The notes under the pieces were generated by a model, which did no database searches, had not been told where the DNA came from, and saw only the letters and a program-made list of their open reading frames with translations. Below are positions 16,853 through 25,058 of a DNA stretch of 36,417 bases, piece by piece. Each line of letters starts with the position of its first letter. Position 1 is the stretch's first letter. Source of the DNA: Deltaproteobacteria bacterium (GTDB taxonomy: Bacteria > Myxococcota > XYA12-FULL-58-9 > JAFGEK01); the NCBI GenBank assembly GCA_016931625.1, contig JAFGEK010000029.1, positions 1-36,417 of the forward strand, in the 5' to 3' direction. A program made the translations under genes and the position numbers.

Positions 16853-18229
16853 ATGCCAACTGAACCAGCTTCCTCACCTTCTAATAAATGGTTTGTACTA
16901 TTTGCTATCGGTGTTGGTACATTTATGTCTGCATTAGATAGCAGCATTGTAAATATGCTTTTGCCGGTTTTACGCCAAACCTTTCATACTAATGTTGCCG
17001 CTATTGAATGGGTGACTACCGTTTACCTATTTGTTGTCAGTGGTGTCTTACTTACATTTGGGCGATTAGGAGATTTACGCGGACATAAAAAATTATATCT
17101 CACCGGATTTATAGGCTTTATGAGTAGTTCAGCACTATGTGGTCTAGCTTTAACTCTTACTTGGCTAATCTGTTGTAGAGCCTTACAAGCATTATCTGCG
17201 GCAATGCTTTTCGCTAATTCACCAGCAATTCTAACTAAAACATTTCCTGCAACACAACGCGGCAAAGCTTTAGGTCTACAAGCAACCATGACCTATTTAG
17301 GACTCACCATTGGTCCGTCATTAGGGGGAATGTTAGCTCAACATTTAAGCTGGCGCGCAGTTTTCTATCTTAATGTTCCTGTTGGTGCTGTTGCCTTATA
17401 TCTTGGTTATCGTTCTATACCAGATGATAACCAAAAGCATGAATCTACGCATTTTGATAAAGTTGGGGCTTCGCTTTTTTTTATTGGACTCTTTTCACTA
17501 TTATTAGCTTTAAATCAGGGGCATGCCTGGGGATGGAGTTCCAAGATAATCATAAGTTTATTACTTAGCGCCGTCATCATACTGACAATCTTTTTAAAAT
17601 ATGAATATCAACATCAAGCACCAATGCTTGATTTATCTCTATTTAAAAACCTAACCTTTTCAGTGTCAGCTTTTTCTGCAAATACTATTTATATTGCTAT
17701 GTTTATGTTAATTTTTTTAATGCCATTCTACTTAATACAAGATCGCAGTCTTAATATTTCTCATGCAGGTTTAATAATGACTGCGCAACCAGCAACCATG
17801 ATGATCGTTGCTTCTATTGCTGGTGCACTCTCGGATCGTTTAGGTGTAAGACTAATTAGTCTAATTGGACTTTTTGTATTGGCGTGTGGCTTCTTTTGGT
17901 TAACTTACCTCACCTCAAATACACCATTAAATCATGTGGCACTAAATCTTGCGATTTGTGGCCTAGGTATAGGTCTCTTTGGTTCACCCAACAATAGTAG
18001 ATTGATGGGTGCAGCACCACGTAATCGTCAAGGTATTGCTGCCGCTATTCTTGCTTCATCACGTAATCTTGGAATGGTGCTTGGTGTTGCCACCGCTGGT
18101 GCAGTATATACAACGATTTTAGCTAAACATGGAGACGATGCAATATCTACAGCAGTAACACATGGTTTCTATGTGTCGTTTGGTATTATATCATTATCAT
18201 TTTTAATTTTGTTGTTAGCAAAACGGTAA
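16853..18229 (+). CDS. MFS multidrug exporter, DHA2 (EmrB/QacA) family
   Basis: The 458-residue protein is a polytopic inner-membrane transporter with about 14 hydrophobic segments, the number expected for DHA2 drug:proton antiporters. The family motif LDSSIVNMLLPVLRQ lies near residues 22-37, and GRLGDLRGHKKLY is the conserved cytoplasmic loop between helices 2 and 3. A second loop, AGALSDRLGVRLI, marks the repeat in the second half. Substrate specificity cannot be read from sequence. The ATG at 16853 has little upstream Shine-Dalgarno. It follows the PilZ gene closely on the same strand. Confidence 0.9.
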   Translation: MPTEPASSPSNKWFVLFAIGVGTFMSALDSSIVNMLLPVLRQTFHTNVAAIEWVTTVYLFVVSGVLLTFGRLGDLRGHKKLYLTGFIGFMSSSALCGLALTLTWLICCRALQALSAAMLFANSPAILTKTFPATQRGKALGLQATMTYLGLTIGPSLGGMLAQHLSWRAVFYLNVPVGAVALYLGYRSIPDDNQKHESTHFDKVGASLFFIGLFSLLLALNQGHAWGWSSKIIISLLLSAVIILTIFLKYEYQHQAPMLDLSLFKNLTFSVSAFSANTIYIAMFMLIFLMPFYLIQDRSLNISHAGLIMTAQPATMMIVASIAGALSDRLGVRLISLIGLFVLACGFFWLTYLTSNTPLNHVALNLAICGLGIGLFGSPNNSRLMGAAPRNRQGIAAAILASSRNLGMVLGVATAGAVYTTILAKHGDDAISTAVTHGFYVSFGIISLSFLILLLAKR

Positions 18230-18243
18230 AAAATCGCGATTTT
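18230..18243. repeat. 14-bp perfect palindrome AAAATCGCGATTTT
   Basis: This palindrome lies immediately after the MFS stop codon and before the convergent end of idi. It could form a small cruciform or weak bidirectional terminator, since A and T runs flank a GC core, but the stem has no proper loop. Function is uncertain. Confidence 0.35.
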
Positions 18244-18265
18244 ACTAAATTACTAAAAACATCAT

Positions 18266-18862
18266 CTACCCTGCCAATAACTGCAAATTTCCACCAAATT
18301 CACCACGAATGCGTTGCCATTCTAACTTAATCCATGGGGTATAATTTATATTGTTTTCAAGTAATTCTCCGTCTAGTTTATCAGCGAGAATCCATCGTGT
18401 GGCTGCAATTTCATTTTTATTTGGTGATATCGCCTTATTTAAACAACCTATAAACACATGGCATAGCTCATTTTCTGCACCAATATTTTTAAAATATGCT
18501 TGATATTGAAACTTAAATAAATAATTTACCGATGCATTGACACCTAGTTCTTCGCTTAATCGACGAACTACAGCTTGGGTTAAATCTTCACCGCGACGTG
18601 GATGGCTGCAACAAGCATTTGACCAAAAAAGCGGCCATAAACTCTTCTGTTCTGAACGTTGTTGTAATAATACTTGATTATCATCATTTATTAAAAACAC
18701 TGAAAATGCTCTATGCAGTATACCATTAGCAGCATGACATTCTTGTTTTTTAGCAAAACCGATTTCTGTATCGGTAGCATCCACCAAGATAAGAGGCTCA
18801 TCATCAAAAGATACTATTGCATTTGACGAAATCACGCTAATCAACTTTCTGTTAAAAATCAA
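18266..18862 (-). CDS. idi: Isopentenyl-diphosphate delta-isomerase, type I
   Basis: Idi interconverts isopentenyl and dimethylallyl diphosphate, the last step of the mevalonate route. The 198-residue Nudix-fold protein shows the active-site cysteine in SNACCSHPRRGE (C85, the residue before xHP), the Nudix helix AVVRRLSEELGV and the metal-binding glutamates in ENELCHVF (E130, E132). It is the type I, metal-dependent enzyme, not the FMN-dependent type II. The longest frame begins with a TTG whose last bases overlap the stop of the preceding fusion gene; an in-frame GTG nine codons later is also possible. Overlap with the upstream gene shows translation coupling in the mevalonate operon. Confidence 0.93.
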   Translation of the reverse strand: MIFNRKLISVISSNAIVSFDDEPLILVDATDTEIGFAKKQECHAANGILHRAFSVFLINDDNQVLLQQRSEQKSLWPLFWSNACCSHPRRGEDLTQAVVRRLSEELGVNASVNYLFKFQYQAYFKNIGAENELCHVFIGCLNKAISPNKNEIAATRWILADKLDGELLENNINYTPWIKLEWQRIRGEFGGNLQLLAG

Positions 18863-21102
18863 CCTATTTGGGTTACTAGGCTACGATAACCAGCTTGCTT
18901 GATAGCATCAGCAACTTGCAGCGCACTATCCGGGCATACTGCAATAATTGAACCGCCACCACCGCTACCAGTTAACTTTGCACCAATAGCTCCATTACGT
19001 CGAGCTATTTCAATAAGTTCTTCGAGTTCCCAACAAGATACTTGCAAGGCATTAAGTAAACCCTGACCCACATTTAATAATACTCCTAATTCTTCTACCC
19101 TATTTGTTTCGATAGCTTGTACCGCCTGAATAGTTAACGCATCAATTTCATTAAAAATTCGCCGATATAATGAACGATTGCTTTCAAAAGCAGCCCTAAC
19201 TCTTGCGACCATTTTAGCAGTCGAACTTGCTAAACCACTAACACCAATTACAATAGGTATTGGCTCACTCACTTTTAAAGCTTGCATTACTGGCGGGTTT
19301 TCTCGTTTATATAATAGTAATCGTCCAAATGTAGCTAAGGTATTATCAACCCCCGAAGGTGTTCCATGTGCTATTTCTTCGCATTTAAATGCTAAATTAT
19401 TAACTGCAATATCAGCAAGGTCAAAATTATAAATTTTAGCAATCGCACGAATACAAGCCACAGCAAATGCAGCCGATCCGCCAAGTCCCATGGCCTTTGG
19501 TACTTGTGAAAATACTTCAAAATGTAATGAAGCATTGGTAATTTTAAATTCTTGCAGAATAAGATTTATACATTGTTCAAAATAATTTTTGGGTGCTTCG
19601 TCCTGATGCCATTGAATTGCTATATTCCATTTGGGCATTTGCAGTTGCAGCCCGGGAGTATCCGCAGCATTTACTTTGACTTCGACTGCCATTGGCAGCG
19701 GTGCTGCTAAGGCATGGCTACCATGAACAACAGCATGTTCACCTAATATAATAACTTTACCATGACCAATACCTATGCAATTATCGTTACCCAAACGTTT
19801 GCTCGGCGCAATTTGCGTTACAGTTAATCTTTGTACGATTTGTTTTGCGACACGTACTTTAATATCACCGATAGAAATTAGTTCGTTAACAACCTTTTCT
19901 AATATCTCTGGTGAGGCCCCTGCAGTTACCGCTACACTTCGTGCATGTAAAGACATATGACCACGTTGAATACCTTCGGTAACTAAAGCACGTAGAGCCG
20001 CAAGATTTTGTGCTAAACCAACCGCTCCCATTACTTGTGCTAGCTCTTTAGCTGTATTTATTCCTAACATTCTTAAACAAATACCGACACTCGGATTGGC
20101 TTGCAGTGATCCACCAACGATCCCAACCTTGATTGGCAATTCGATACTACCAACAAGGTCTCCTTGAACATTACAATGCCAATCAGTAAGTGCTTTATAA
20201 CCATTGCGGGATGCATAAGCATGAACTCCTGCTTCAATTGCACGCCAATCATTACCGGTTGCGATAGCCACTGCATCAATTCCATTCATGATACCTTTAT
20301 TGTGCGTAGCAGCACGATAAGGATTTACCAAAGCAAATTCATTAGCCATAATTATTGCATCGCGAACCTGCTCACCTTTGAATTCATTGCTAGCCAACAG
20401 GTCACAAGAGAGTTTACATTTTGCTCTTACTAATGCACGATCAGTCAAATTTGAAAGTATACGTAAAACAACATGACCACCGGTAAGTTTTTCAATTAAA
20501 CCTGCAACTCCTTCGCACATAGAGTTAACAAGATTGGCGCCCATTGCATCGACGGTATTAACCAATATATGCAACGCCAGCATCTGACGATTATTAGAAG
20601 AGGCAACATGACTCATGACTTCAAGATCACAAGCACCGCCGCCACGAGCGAGTAAATTTGGATGTATACTATTAGCTGATTGTAATATTTCTTCTTTATT
20701 CTGCAAAATGGCGTCAGTTGCGCTTTGTAAATTAGAAATATCAGTAATTTGAATTTGACCAATAAGTAATGGATTATCAGCTTCGCAGCAAAAACCACCC
20801 GCCTTACGAACAGTTCGTGCAATAGAACTCAATGCTGCCACTATGGATGGTTCTTCAACTACCATAGGAACAACATAATCTTTTTCATTAATTAAAAAAT
20901 TAACACCAACGGACAATGGCAAGCCAAACACACTAAGTACATTTTCGCTCATATGTTCAGCTACATCACAAGACAGAATATTCTGTTTAAGTCTAAGTAA
21001 GCGATGGTCTTCGCTATTTAAGAAACCCCTTTCGTTAAGTAATTGTAAACGCTGTTCACGAGTACGATGAAAAAAACCAGGGATACGCGAACGCTCCATC
21101 AT
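18859..21102 (-). CDS. mvaA-mvaK1: Fused HMG-CoA reductase (class II) - mevalonate kinase
   Basis: This 747-residue protein carries two consecutive enzymes of the mevalonate pathway. Residues 1 to about 428 are a class II HMG-CoA reductase with the catalytic residues E83 (EEPSIVAA), K269 (NKGIMNG), D285 (GNDW) and H382 (GHMSLHAR), and the DAMGANLVNSMCEGV segment at 185-199. After a short linker, residues about 441-747 are a GHMP-type mevalonate kinase: GHGKVIILGEHAVVHG at 446-461, GLGGSAA at 539-545, catalytic D586 in HGTPSGVDN and TGSGGGGSI at 711-719. Both halves look intact, so the polypeptide should convert HMG-CoA to phosphomevalonate. GGAG precedes the two tandem start ATGs; the second (21099) has the better spacing. 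Confidence 0.93.
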   Translation of the reverse strand: MMERSRIPGFFHRTREQRLQLLNERGFLNSEDHRLLRLKQNILSCDVAEHMSENVLSVFGLPLSVGVNFLINEKDYVVPMVVEEPSIVAALSSIARTVRKAGGFCCEADNPLLIGQIQITDISNLQSATDAILQNKEEILQSANSIHPNLLARGGGACDLEVMSHVASSNNRQMLALHILVNTVDAMGANLVNSMCEGVAGLIEKLTGGHVVLRILSNLTDRALVRAKCKLSCDLLASNEFKGEQVRDAIIMANEFALVNPYRAATHNKGIMNGIDAVAIATGNDWRAIEAGVHAYASRNGYKALTDWHCNVQGDLVGSIELPIKVGIVGGSLQANPSVGICLRMLGINTAKELAQVMGAVGLAQNLAALRALVTEGIQRGHMSLHARSVAVTAGASPEILEKVVNELISIGDIKVRVAKQIVQRLTVTQIAPSKRLGNDNCIGIGHGKVIILGEHAVVHGSHALAAPLPMAVEVKVNAADTPGLQLQMPKWNIAIQWHQDEAPKNYFEQCINLILQEFKITNASLHFEVFSQVPKAMGLGGSAAFAVACIRAIAKIYNFDLADIAVNNLAFKCEEIAHGTPSGVDNTLATFGRLLLYKRENPPVMQALKVSEPIPIVIGVSGLASSTAKMVARVRAAFESNRSLYRRIFNEIDALTIQAVQAIETNRVEELGVLLNVGQGLLNALQVSCWELEELIEIARRNGAIGAKLTGSGGGGSIIAVCPDSALQVADAIKQAGYRSLVTQIG

Positions 21103-21131
21103 AACTCCAGGTTATAGTAATTTTAGATATT

Positions 21132-22196
21132 TCATGAGGCGATAGCACCATCGCCAGCAACAATTAATGGCACTATTTCAAACCCCTCTTGTAATACTGC
21201 ATCAGATACTTTTTTCATGGTGCTTTGATTGCGGCACGCAAATAGTCCAAGATCACCTCCCGCCCCTGATGGTTTATAATAACCGCCATTACTAACAACA
21301 ATATCAGCAAGTAGCCTATGCGTCTGAGAAACTAATTCTATACCACTTGTATCGCTTAATTTTATCATCAATTCATTATAATCAGATATCGCGTGCAAAA
21401 ACCTTATAGTATCTTGTTGCTCAATTGCATTAATACTTTCGTGACTAATTTGACTCAACTGTGACATTAGCTTACCGTAAGTCATACTATCACGTTTGCG
21501 ATAATGTTTAAGCGCCGCTAAAATTGAAGCAGTATTAACCTCTTGCCGTGTTGAGACCGCACCAAACTGCAATTCTTTAGGTAAATTAACATTTTTAACC
21601 GAAATTTGTTTATCTTTACCTAAAGTGAATTGAATCACCGAACCCATCACCGCAGCTGCGACGTCAATACCACTGCCACTACCTTGAGCTTGACGATGCA
21701 CATCAACGATTTGAGGTAAAACTTTATTACAATTAACTTCAGTAATCCCTGCAAACTTTAGCAAACCAATAAAAGTAGCGGATACAAGCGCAGCACTTGA
21801 TCCAAAGCCAAGTTTGCAGCCATCATCACTATATAAATCAGACGTATCAGTAGTAATTGAGAAATCGCATAACACCCCACCTTGTGATGCAATATATTTT
21901 GACGCAGATACTATAGCCTGTTCTATAAAAATAAGTTTGTTGCGTAATTCATCATTAACTGGCGAAATATATTTGAATCGACTATTTATAATTTGGCATG
22001 CTTGCGTCTGCAGTGAAAACGCAAGTGCATTAATGTAGCAGTTTACTACATTTTTTTTGCTATCAACAGAAGTGGGCCATTTTAAAATCGAAACCTTCGC
22101 TCTTTTCTCAACTGCCATCACCAAAGCTTGCGCCCCGGTTAAAACTGCATATTCACCAATAAGAACTAACTTACCTGGAGCACTGGCTTTAGTCAC
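21132..22196 (-). CDS. mvaK2: Phosphomevalonate kinase
   Basis: This 354-residue GHMP kinase converts phosphomevalonate to diphosphomevalonate. Motif 1 is SAPGKLVLIGEYAVLTG (5-21), the ATP loop GFGSSAA lies at 130-136, the QGSGSGIDVAAA segment at 171-182 and motif 3 SGAGGDLG at 310-317. The GEYAVL and GSGSGID wording distinguishes phosphomevalonate kinase from mevalonate kinase. It begins with GTG, supported by AGGGGG five bases upstream, and overlaps the end of mvaD by eight bases. It lies 29 bases before the fusion gene. Confidence 0.92.
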   Translation of the reverse strand: MTKASAPGKLVLIGEYAVLTGAQALVMAVEKRAKVSILKWPTSVDSKKNVVNCYINALAFSLQTQACQIINSRFKYISPVNDELRNKLIFIEQAIVSASKYIASQGGVLCDFSITTDTSDLYSDDGCKLGFGSSAALVSATFIGLLKFAGITEVNCNKVLPQIVDVHRQAQGSGSGIDVAAAVMGSVIQFTLGKDKQISVKNVNLPKELQFGAVSTRQEVNTASILAALKHYRKRDSMTYGKLMSQLSQISHESINAIEQQDTIRFLHAISDYNELMIKLSDTSGIELVSQTHRLLADIVVSNGGYYKPSGAGGDLGLFACRNQSTMKKVSDAVLQEGFEIVPLIVAGDGAIAS

Positions 22197-23178
22197 AACA
22201 TCCCCCTTTAGCTGTTACAGCGCCTCCAGGCCCGCTATCAATTAGCTTAATAACCCCAGGCACTTCTTTAAGAACTTTTTTAATGATCGCCTTTGAATCT
22301 TCTTGACATAGTACTTTCACTTGCGGTCCGGCATCGATAGTAAAATATACAGCTAAACCTTTTTGTCGTAATTTGCATATAGTCGATATCAAAGCTAGGG
22401 TAGTACTATTCCAATAAAGTAATCCAGGTTGAGCCGACATTGCTAAGGCATGCATTTTTAAACAGCTATGCTCAGCCAATTCTCCAACTTGATTAAAATC
22501 CTGCGCTAAAACTGCTTCTCGCATTTGCTTGATATTTTGTTCTGTCGAAACAACCCAGCTATCCCAAAATGGAGATGTATTGCGAGTATGTTCCATACCG
22601 GAGGTTGACTGCACCTTCTTAGCTTCATTGCTGGTGATTGCCACTATAACCGCAATTGGCCATTTTTCTGCATCACATAAAGGTTTAGCAATGGCGTCGC
22701 TACCATCATTAAGTTCTCCTTTATGCATTTCTACAAAACCACCGAATATTGATCTAGCTGCCGAACCAGAACCTAAACGAGCAATACCTGAAAGTGTTTC
22801 AAGCTTAATATTAATCTTTAGAGCATGCGCCGCCGCTGCTACAAGTGCAGCAAAACCAGAAGCAGATGAAGCTAAACCTGCACCTGTGGGAAAATCATTT
22901 CGACTTTCAACTATGGCACGCAAATTTACACCAGCCATTTGCCTTAAAACGTCTAAAACCCGTATGACTTTAGCAGTTGTTGTCGCGTCGGCCAGTTGAC
23001 CATTTAAATTAACTTGGTCCTGTTCAAAATCATTAAAACGCACATAGCTACGTGTTATCAGATTATTCAGGGTTAATGAGATTGAACCAGTGGCTGGCAA
23101 GTTTAATTTTGCATCACGCTTACCCCAGTATTTTATCAATGCAACATTAGGATGAGCCCAGGCGGTGGCATGATGCAT
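22189..23178 (-). CDS. mvaD: Diphosphomevalonate decarboxylase
   Basis: This enzyme converts diphosphomevalonate to isopentenyl diphosphate with ATP and release of CO2. The 329 residues include NVALIKYWGK (11-20), LPATGSISLTL (28-38), the phosphate loop GLASSASG (101-108), GSGSAARSIFGGF (136-148) and the catalytic aspartate D282 in TIDAGPQVK. These are the family signatures in the right order and the length is normal. It overlaps mvaK2 by eight bases and starts 18 bases after the cysC stop, so it is in the same operon. Confidence 0.95.
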   Translation of the reverse strand: MHHATAWAHPNVALIKYWGKRDAKLNLPATGSISLTLNNLITRSYVRFNDFEQDQVNLNGQLADATTTAKVIRVLDVLRQMAGVNLRAIVESRNDFPTGAGLASSASGFAALVAAAAHALKINIKLETLSGIARLGSGSAARSIFGGFVEMHKGELNDGSDAIAKPLCDAEKWPIAVIVAITSNEAKKVQSTSGMEHTRNTSPFWDSWVVSTEQNIKQMREAVLAQDFNQVGELAEHSCLKMHALAMSAQPGLLYWNSTTLALISTICKLRQKGLAVYFTIDAGPQVKVLCQEDSKAIIKKVLKEVPGVIKLIDSGPGGAVTAKGGCCD

Positions 23179-23196
23179 TATTTTTTACTCAACTTT

Positions 23197-23808
23197 TTAT
23201 GGTATTTCGATGATACCTTTTTTAAGCAATAATAAAAGACAAGCCTGTACACATTCTTCGACCGATTTTTGTGCAGTATTAAGCACTAATTCAGCAGATG
23301 ACGGGGCTTCGTATGGATCATCAATGCCAGTAAAACCTTTGATCAACCCAGCACGTGCTTTTTTATACATTCCTTTAGGATCACGCATCTCACACACGGA
23401 CAAAGGCACATCAAGAAAAACCTCAAAAAAGTCTAAATCATTATCAACATGAAGTTTACGGCAATTATCACGATCTGCTCGATAAGGACTAATAAAACTA
23501 GTAATTGCAATAGAACCACTATCAGCAAATAGCTTTGCAACTTCACCAATACGACGAATATTTTCAGCACGATCCTCGGTCGAAAAACCTAAATTATTGT
23601 TGAGACCATGACGAACATTATCACCATCTAAACGATAAGCATGTATCGCATGACTAACTAGCACTTTTTCTAAAGCTGATGCGATAGTACTTTTGCCTGA
23701 TGCTGATAAACCAGTAAACCAAATAGTTGCCCCTTTGCTTTTTAAATCACGCCAACGCTGTTCTCGAGTTATTTCACCTTCATGCCAATGAATATTTTCA
23801 GGTTTCAT
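23197..23808 (-). CDS. cysC: Adenylylsulfate (APS) kinase
   Basis: CysC phosphorylates adenylylsulfate to PAPS, the activated sulfate used for reduction or sulfation. The 203-residue protein has Walker A GLSASGKST at 33-41, the substrate segment DGDNVRHGLN, the FISPYRADR loop with the conserved serine (107) and DPKGMYKKARAG, followed by GFTGIDDPYE. It is a stand-alone kinase without a sulfurylase domain and no cysDN or sat gene is in the window. It is the first gene of the mevalonate operon, an unexpected partner, with only 18 bases before mvaD. Confidence 0.95.
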   Translation of the reverse strand: MKPENIHWHEGEITREQRWRDLKSKGATIWFTGLSASGKSTIASALEKVLVSHAIHAYRLDGDNVRHGLNNNLGFSTEDRAENIRRIGEVAKLFADSGSIAITSFISPYRADRDNCRKLHVDNDLDFFEVFLDVPLSVCEMRDPKGMYKKARAGLIKGFTGIDDPYEAPSSAELVLNTAQKSVEECVQACLLLLLKKGIIEIP

Positions 23809-23860
23809 GTTTGTAATAATTCTTCATGTTAAAAGGTTTTTTAAGTAAATTTATGTAACT

Positions 23861-23894
23861 AAAGCTCCTACACTTGTACAAGGGTAGGAGTTTT
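23861..23894. promoter_or_regulatory. 26-bp near-perfect palindrome in the cysC/HAD divergent region
   Basis: The core at 23865-23890 reads CTCCTACaCTTGT and its near-exact reverse complement, with 12 of 13 positions paired. Flanking AAAG and TTTT extend the symmetry. It could be a two-fold-symmetric operator for cysC and the mevalonate operon, which starts 53 bases away on the minus strand. As RNA it would form an 11-pair stem with a GTAC loop and a short T run on the plus strand, so a terminator is also possible, although no plus-strand gene ends just before it. Confidence 0.5.
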
Positions 23895-23984
23895 AAAATT
23901 TGCGCCTTTTGTAATTATTGCTATTTACAGAAATTGAGTTAGTTGCAAGCGTTAAAACACCAAAATTTTACTGTAGATTTTATT

Positions 23985-24680
23985 ATGATGAGTCCGACAA
24001 TATTACTTTTTGATATCGATGGTACCCTTCTCAGTGCTGGTGGTGCTGGCAAACGTGCCCTTGAACAAGCAATCAGTCAAGCCGTGGGTACTGCGTACAA
24101 ACTAGCTTTTAGTCTCGATGGCAGAACTGATCGCGCCATTGTGCGCCAATCGCTTATTGATTTGCATTGTTCTGACAGCGATATTGAAAAAACCATCACA
24201 CAAATTCTCGATAACTATGTTGAACGCCTTAAAATTGAGCTTAATGATACAAGTGCGTGTTATGTATATCCTGGCATATTAGATGTTCTTAATTTCGCTT
24301 ACGCAAAACAAAACACGATTGCTTTAGGGCTTGGTACCGGCAATATTCAACGTGGTGCTAAAATAAAACTCGCGAGTGTAAACCTTGATGGGTATTTCAG
24401 CTTTGGTGGATTTGGTAGTGATCATGAAGAACGACCTGAAATTATCCGCATTGGCGCTATGCACGGTGCCGCCAAGCTCGGATATGATGTAAAAACTTGT
24501 CGAGTTGTAGTAATAGGCGACACTCCTCGTGACATTGCTGCTGCTCATACAGTTGGTGCGATTAGCATTGCAGTAGCCACCGGCAAATACAGTATTGAAC
24601 AGCTACAAAGTGCAGGAGCGACCTATGCTTTTGCTAACTTAGCTGACGCAAATACACATAAAGCGCTTTTCGAAGAATAA
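23985..24680 (+). CDS. HAD-superfamily phosphatase (phosphoglycolate-phosphatase-like)
   Basis: From the ATG at 23985 the protein has 231 residues. HAD motif I is DIDGT at 10-14 with the nucleophile and acid aspartates, motif II is LGTGN (Thr118), motif III a lysine near 125, and motif IV GDTPRD at 178-183. The alpha-helical cap between motifs I and II matches the Gph/beta-phosphoglucomutase subgroup. The phosphorylated substrate is not identifiable. The frame opens at a TTG (23943), but the family begins close to DIDGT, so a downstream ATG is used here. It converges with ilvN. Confidence 0.85.
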   Translation: MMSPTILLFDIDGTLLSAGGAGKRALEQAISQAVGTAYKLAFSLDGRTDRAIVRQSLIDLHCSDSDIEKTITQILDNYVERLKIELNDTSACYVYPGILDVLNFAYAKQNTIALGLGTGNIQRGAKIKLASVNLDGYFSFGGFGSDHEERPEIIRIGAMHGAAKLGYDVKTCRVVVIGDTPRDIAAAHTVGAISIAVATGKYSIEQLQSAGATYAFANLADANTHKALFEE

Positions 24681-24701
24681 CTTAATATACAGTGCCGTAG
24701 C

Positions 24702-25058
24702 TCATCCCCAATCATCTATAGACTTAGTGGCTAGTTTTTCAATTGTATCAAGAAATACCGAGGCATTGGTAATCAACCTTGCTGATTGTACATCATGCAG
24801 TTTTTGTAATTGACGTATTACTTGGGGCATTAATTTTATATCATTAAGCTCAAGCCATATTTGTCTTTGGCCATTCACGTCAGGCAAACAAATCATTGAA
24901 GTAAGGCAATAACCACGTCGAGCACACAACCCGCTTACCTGAGCCATGACGTGTGGATGATTATCAACCAACAGCAACAAAACTGTACGAGGTGAATCAC
25001 TTTGAGCGTTACTATAAGCGTAGCTTGTATTCATGGAAGAACTAGCATGCTTAGACAT
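24702..25058 (-). CDS. ilvN: Acetolactate synthase small (regulatory) subunit
   Basis: This 118-residue protein is an ACT-domain subunit that activates acetolactate synthase and gives it feedback inhibition by valine. After a polar N-terminal extension of about 24 residues, the segment DNHPHVMAQVSGLCARRGY matches IlvN (NHPGVM..VCGLFARR in E. coli). The rest, IWLELND and QLQKLHDVQSARL, completes one ACT fold. The short single-ACT form is the IlvN/IlvM type, not the longer IlvH type. It overlaps the end of ilvB by eight bases, consistent with translational coupling. Confidence 0.88.
   Translation of the reverse strand: MSKHASSSMNTSYAYSNAQSDSPRTVLLLLVDNHPHVMAQVSGLCARRGYCLTSMICLPDVNGQRQIWLELNDIKLMPQVIRQLQKLHDVQSARLITNASVFLDTIEKLATKSIDDWG

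Noticed and set aside
22529-22999. A 156-codon open frame on the plus strand over mvaD
   Set aside because: It is antisense to a conserved enzyme with all motifs in place and has no family resemblance.
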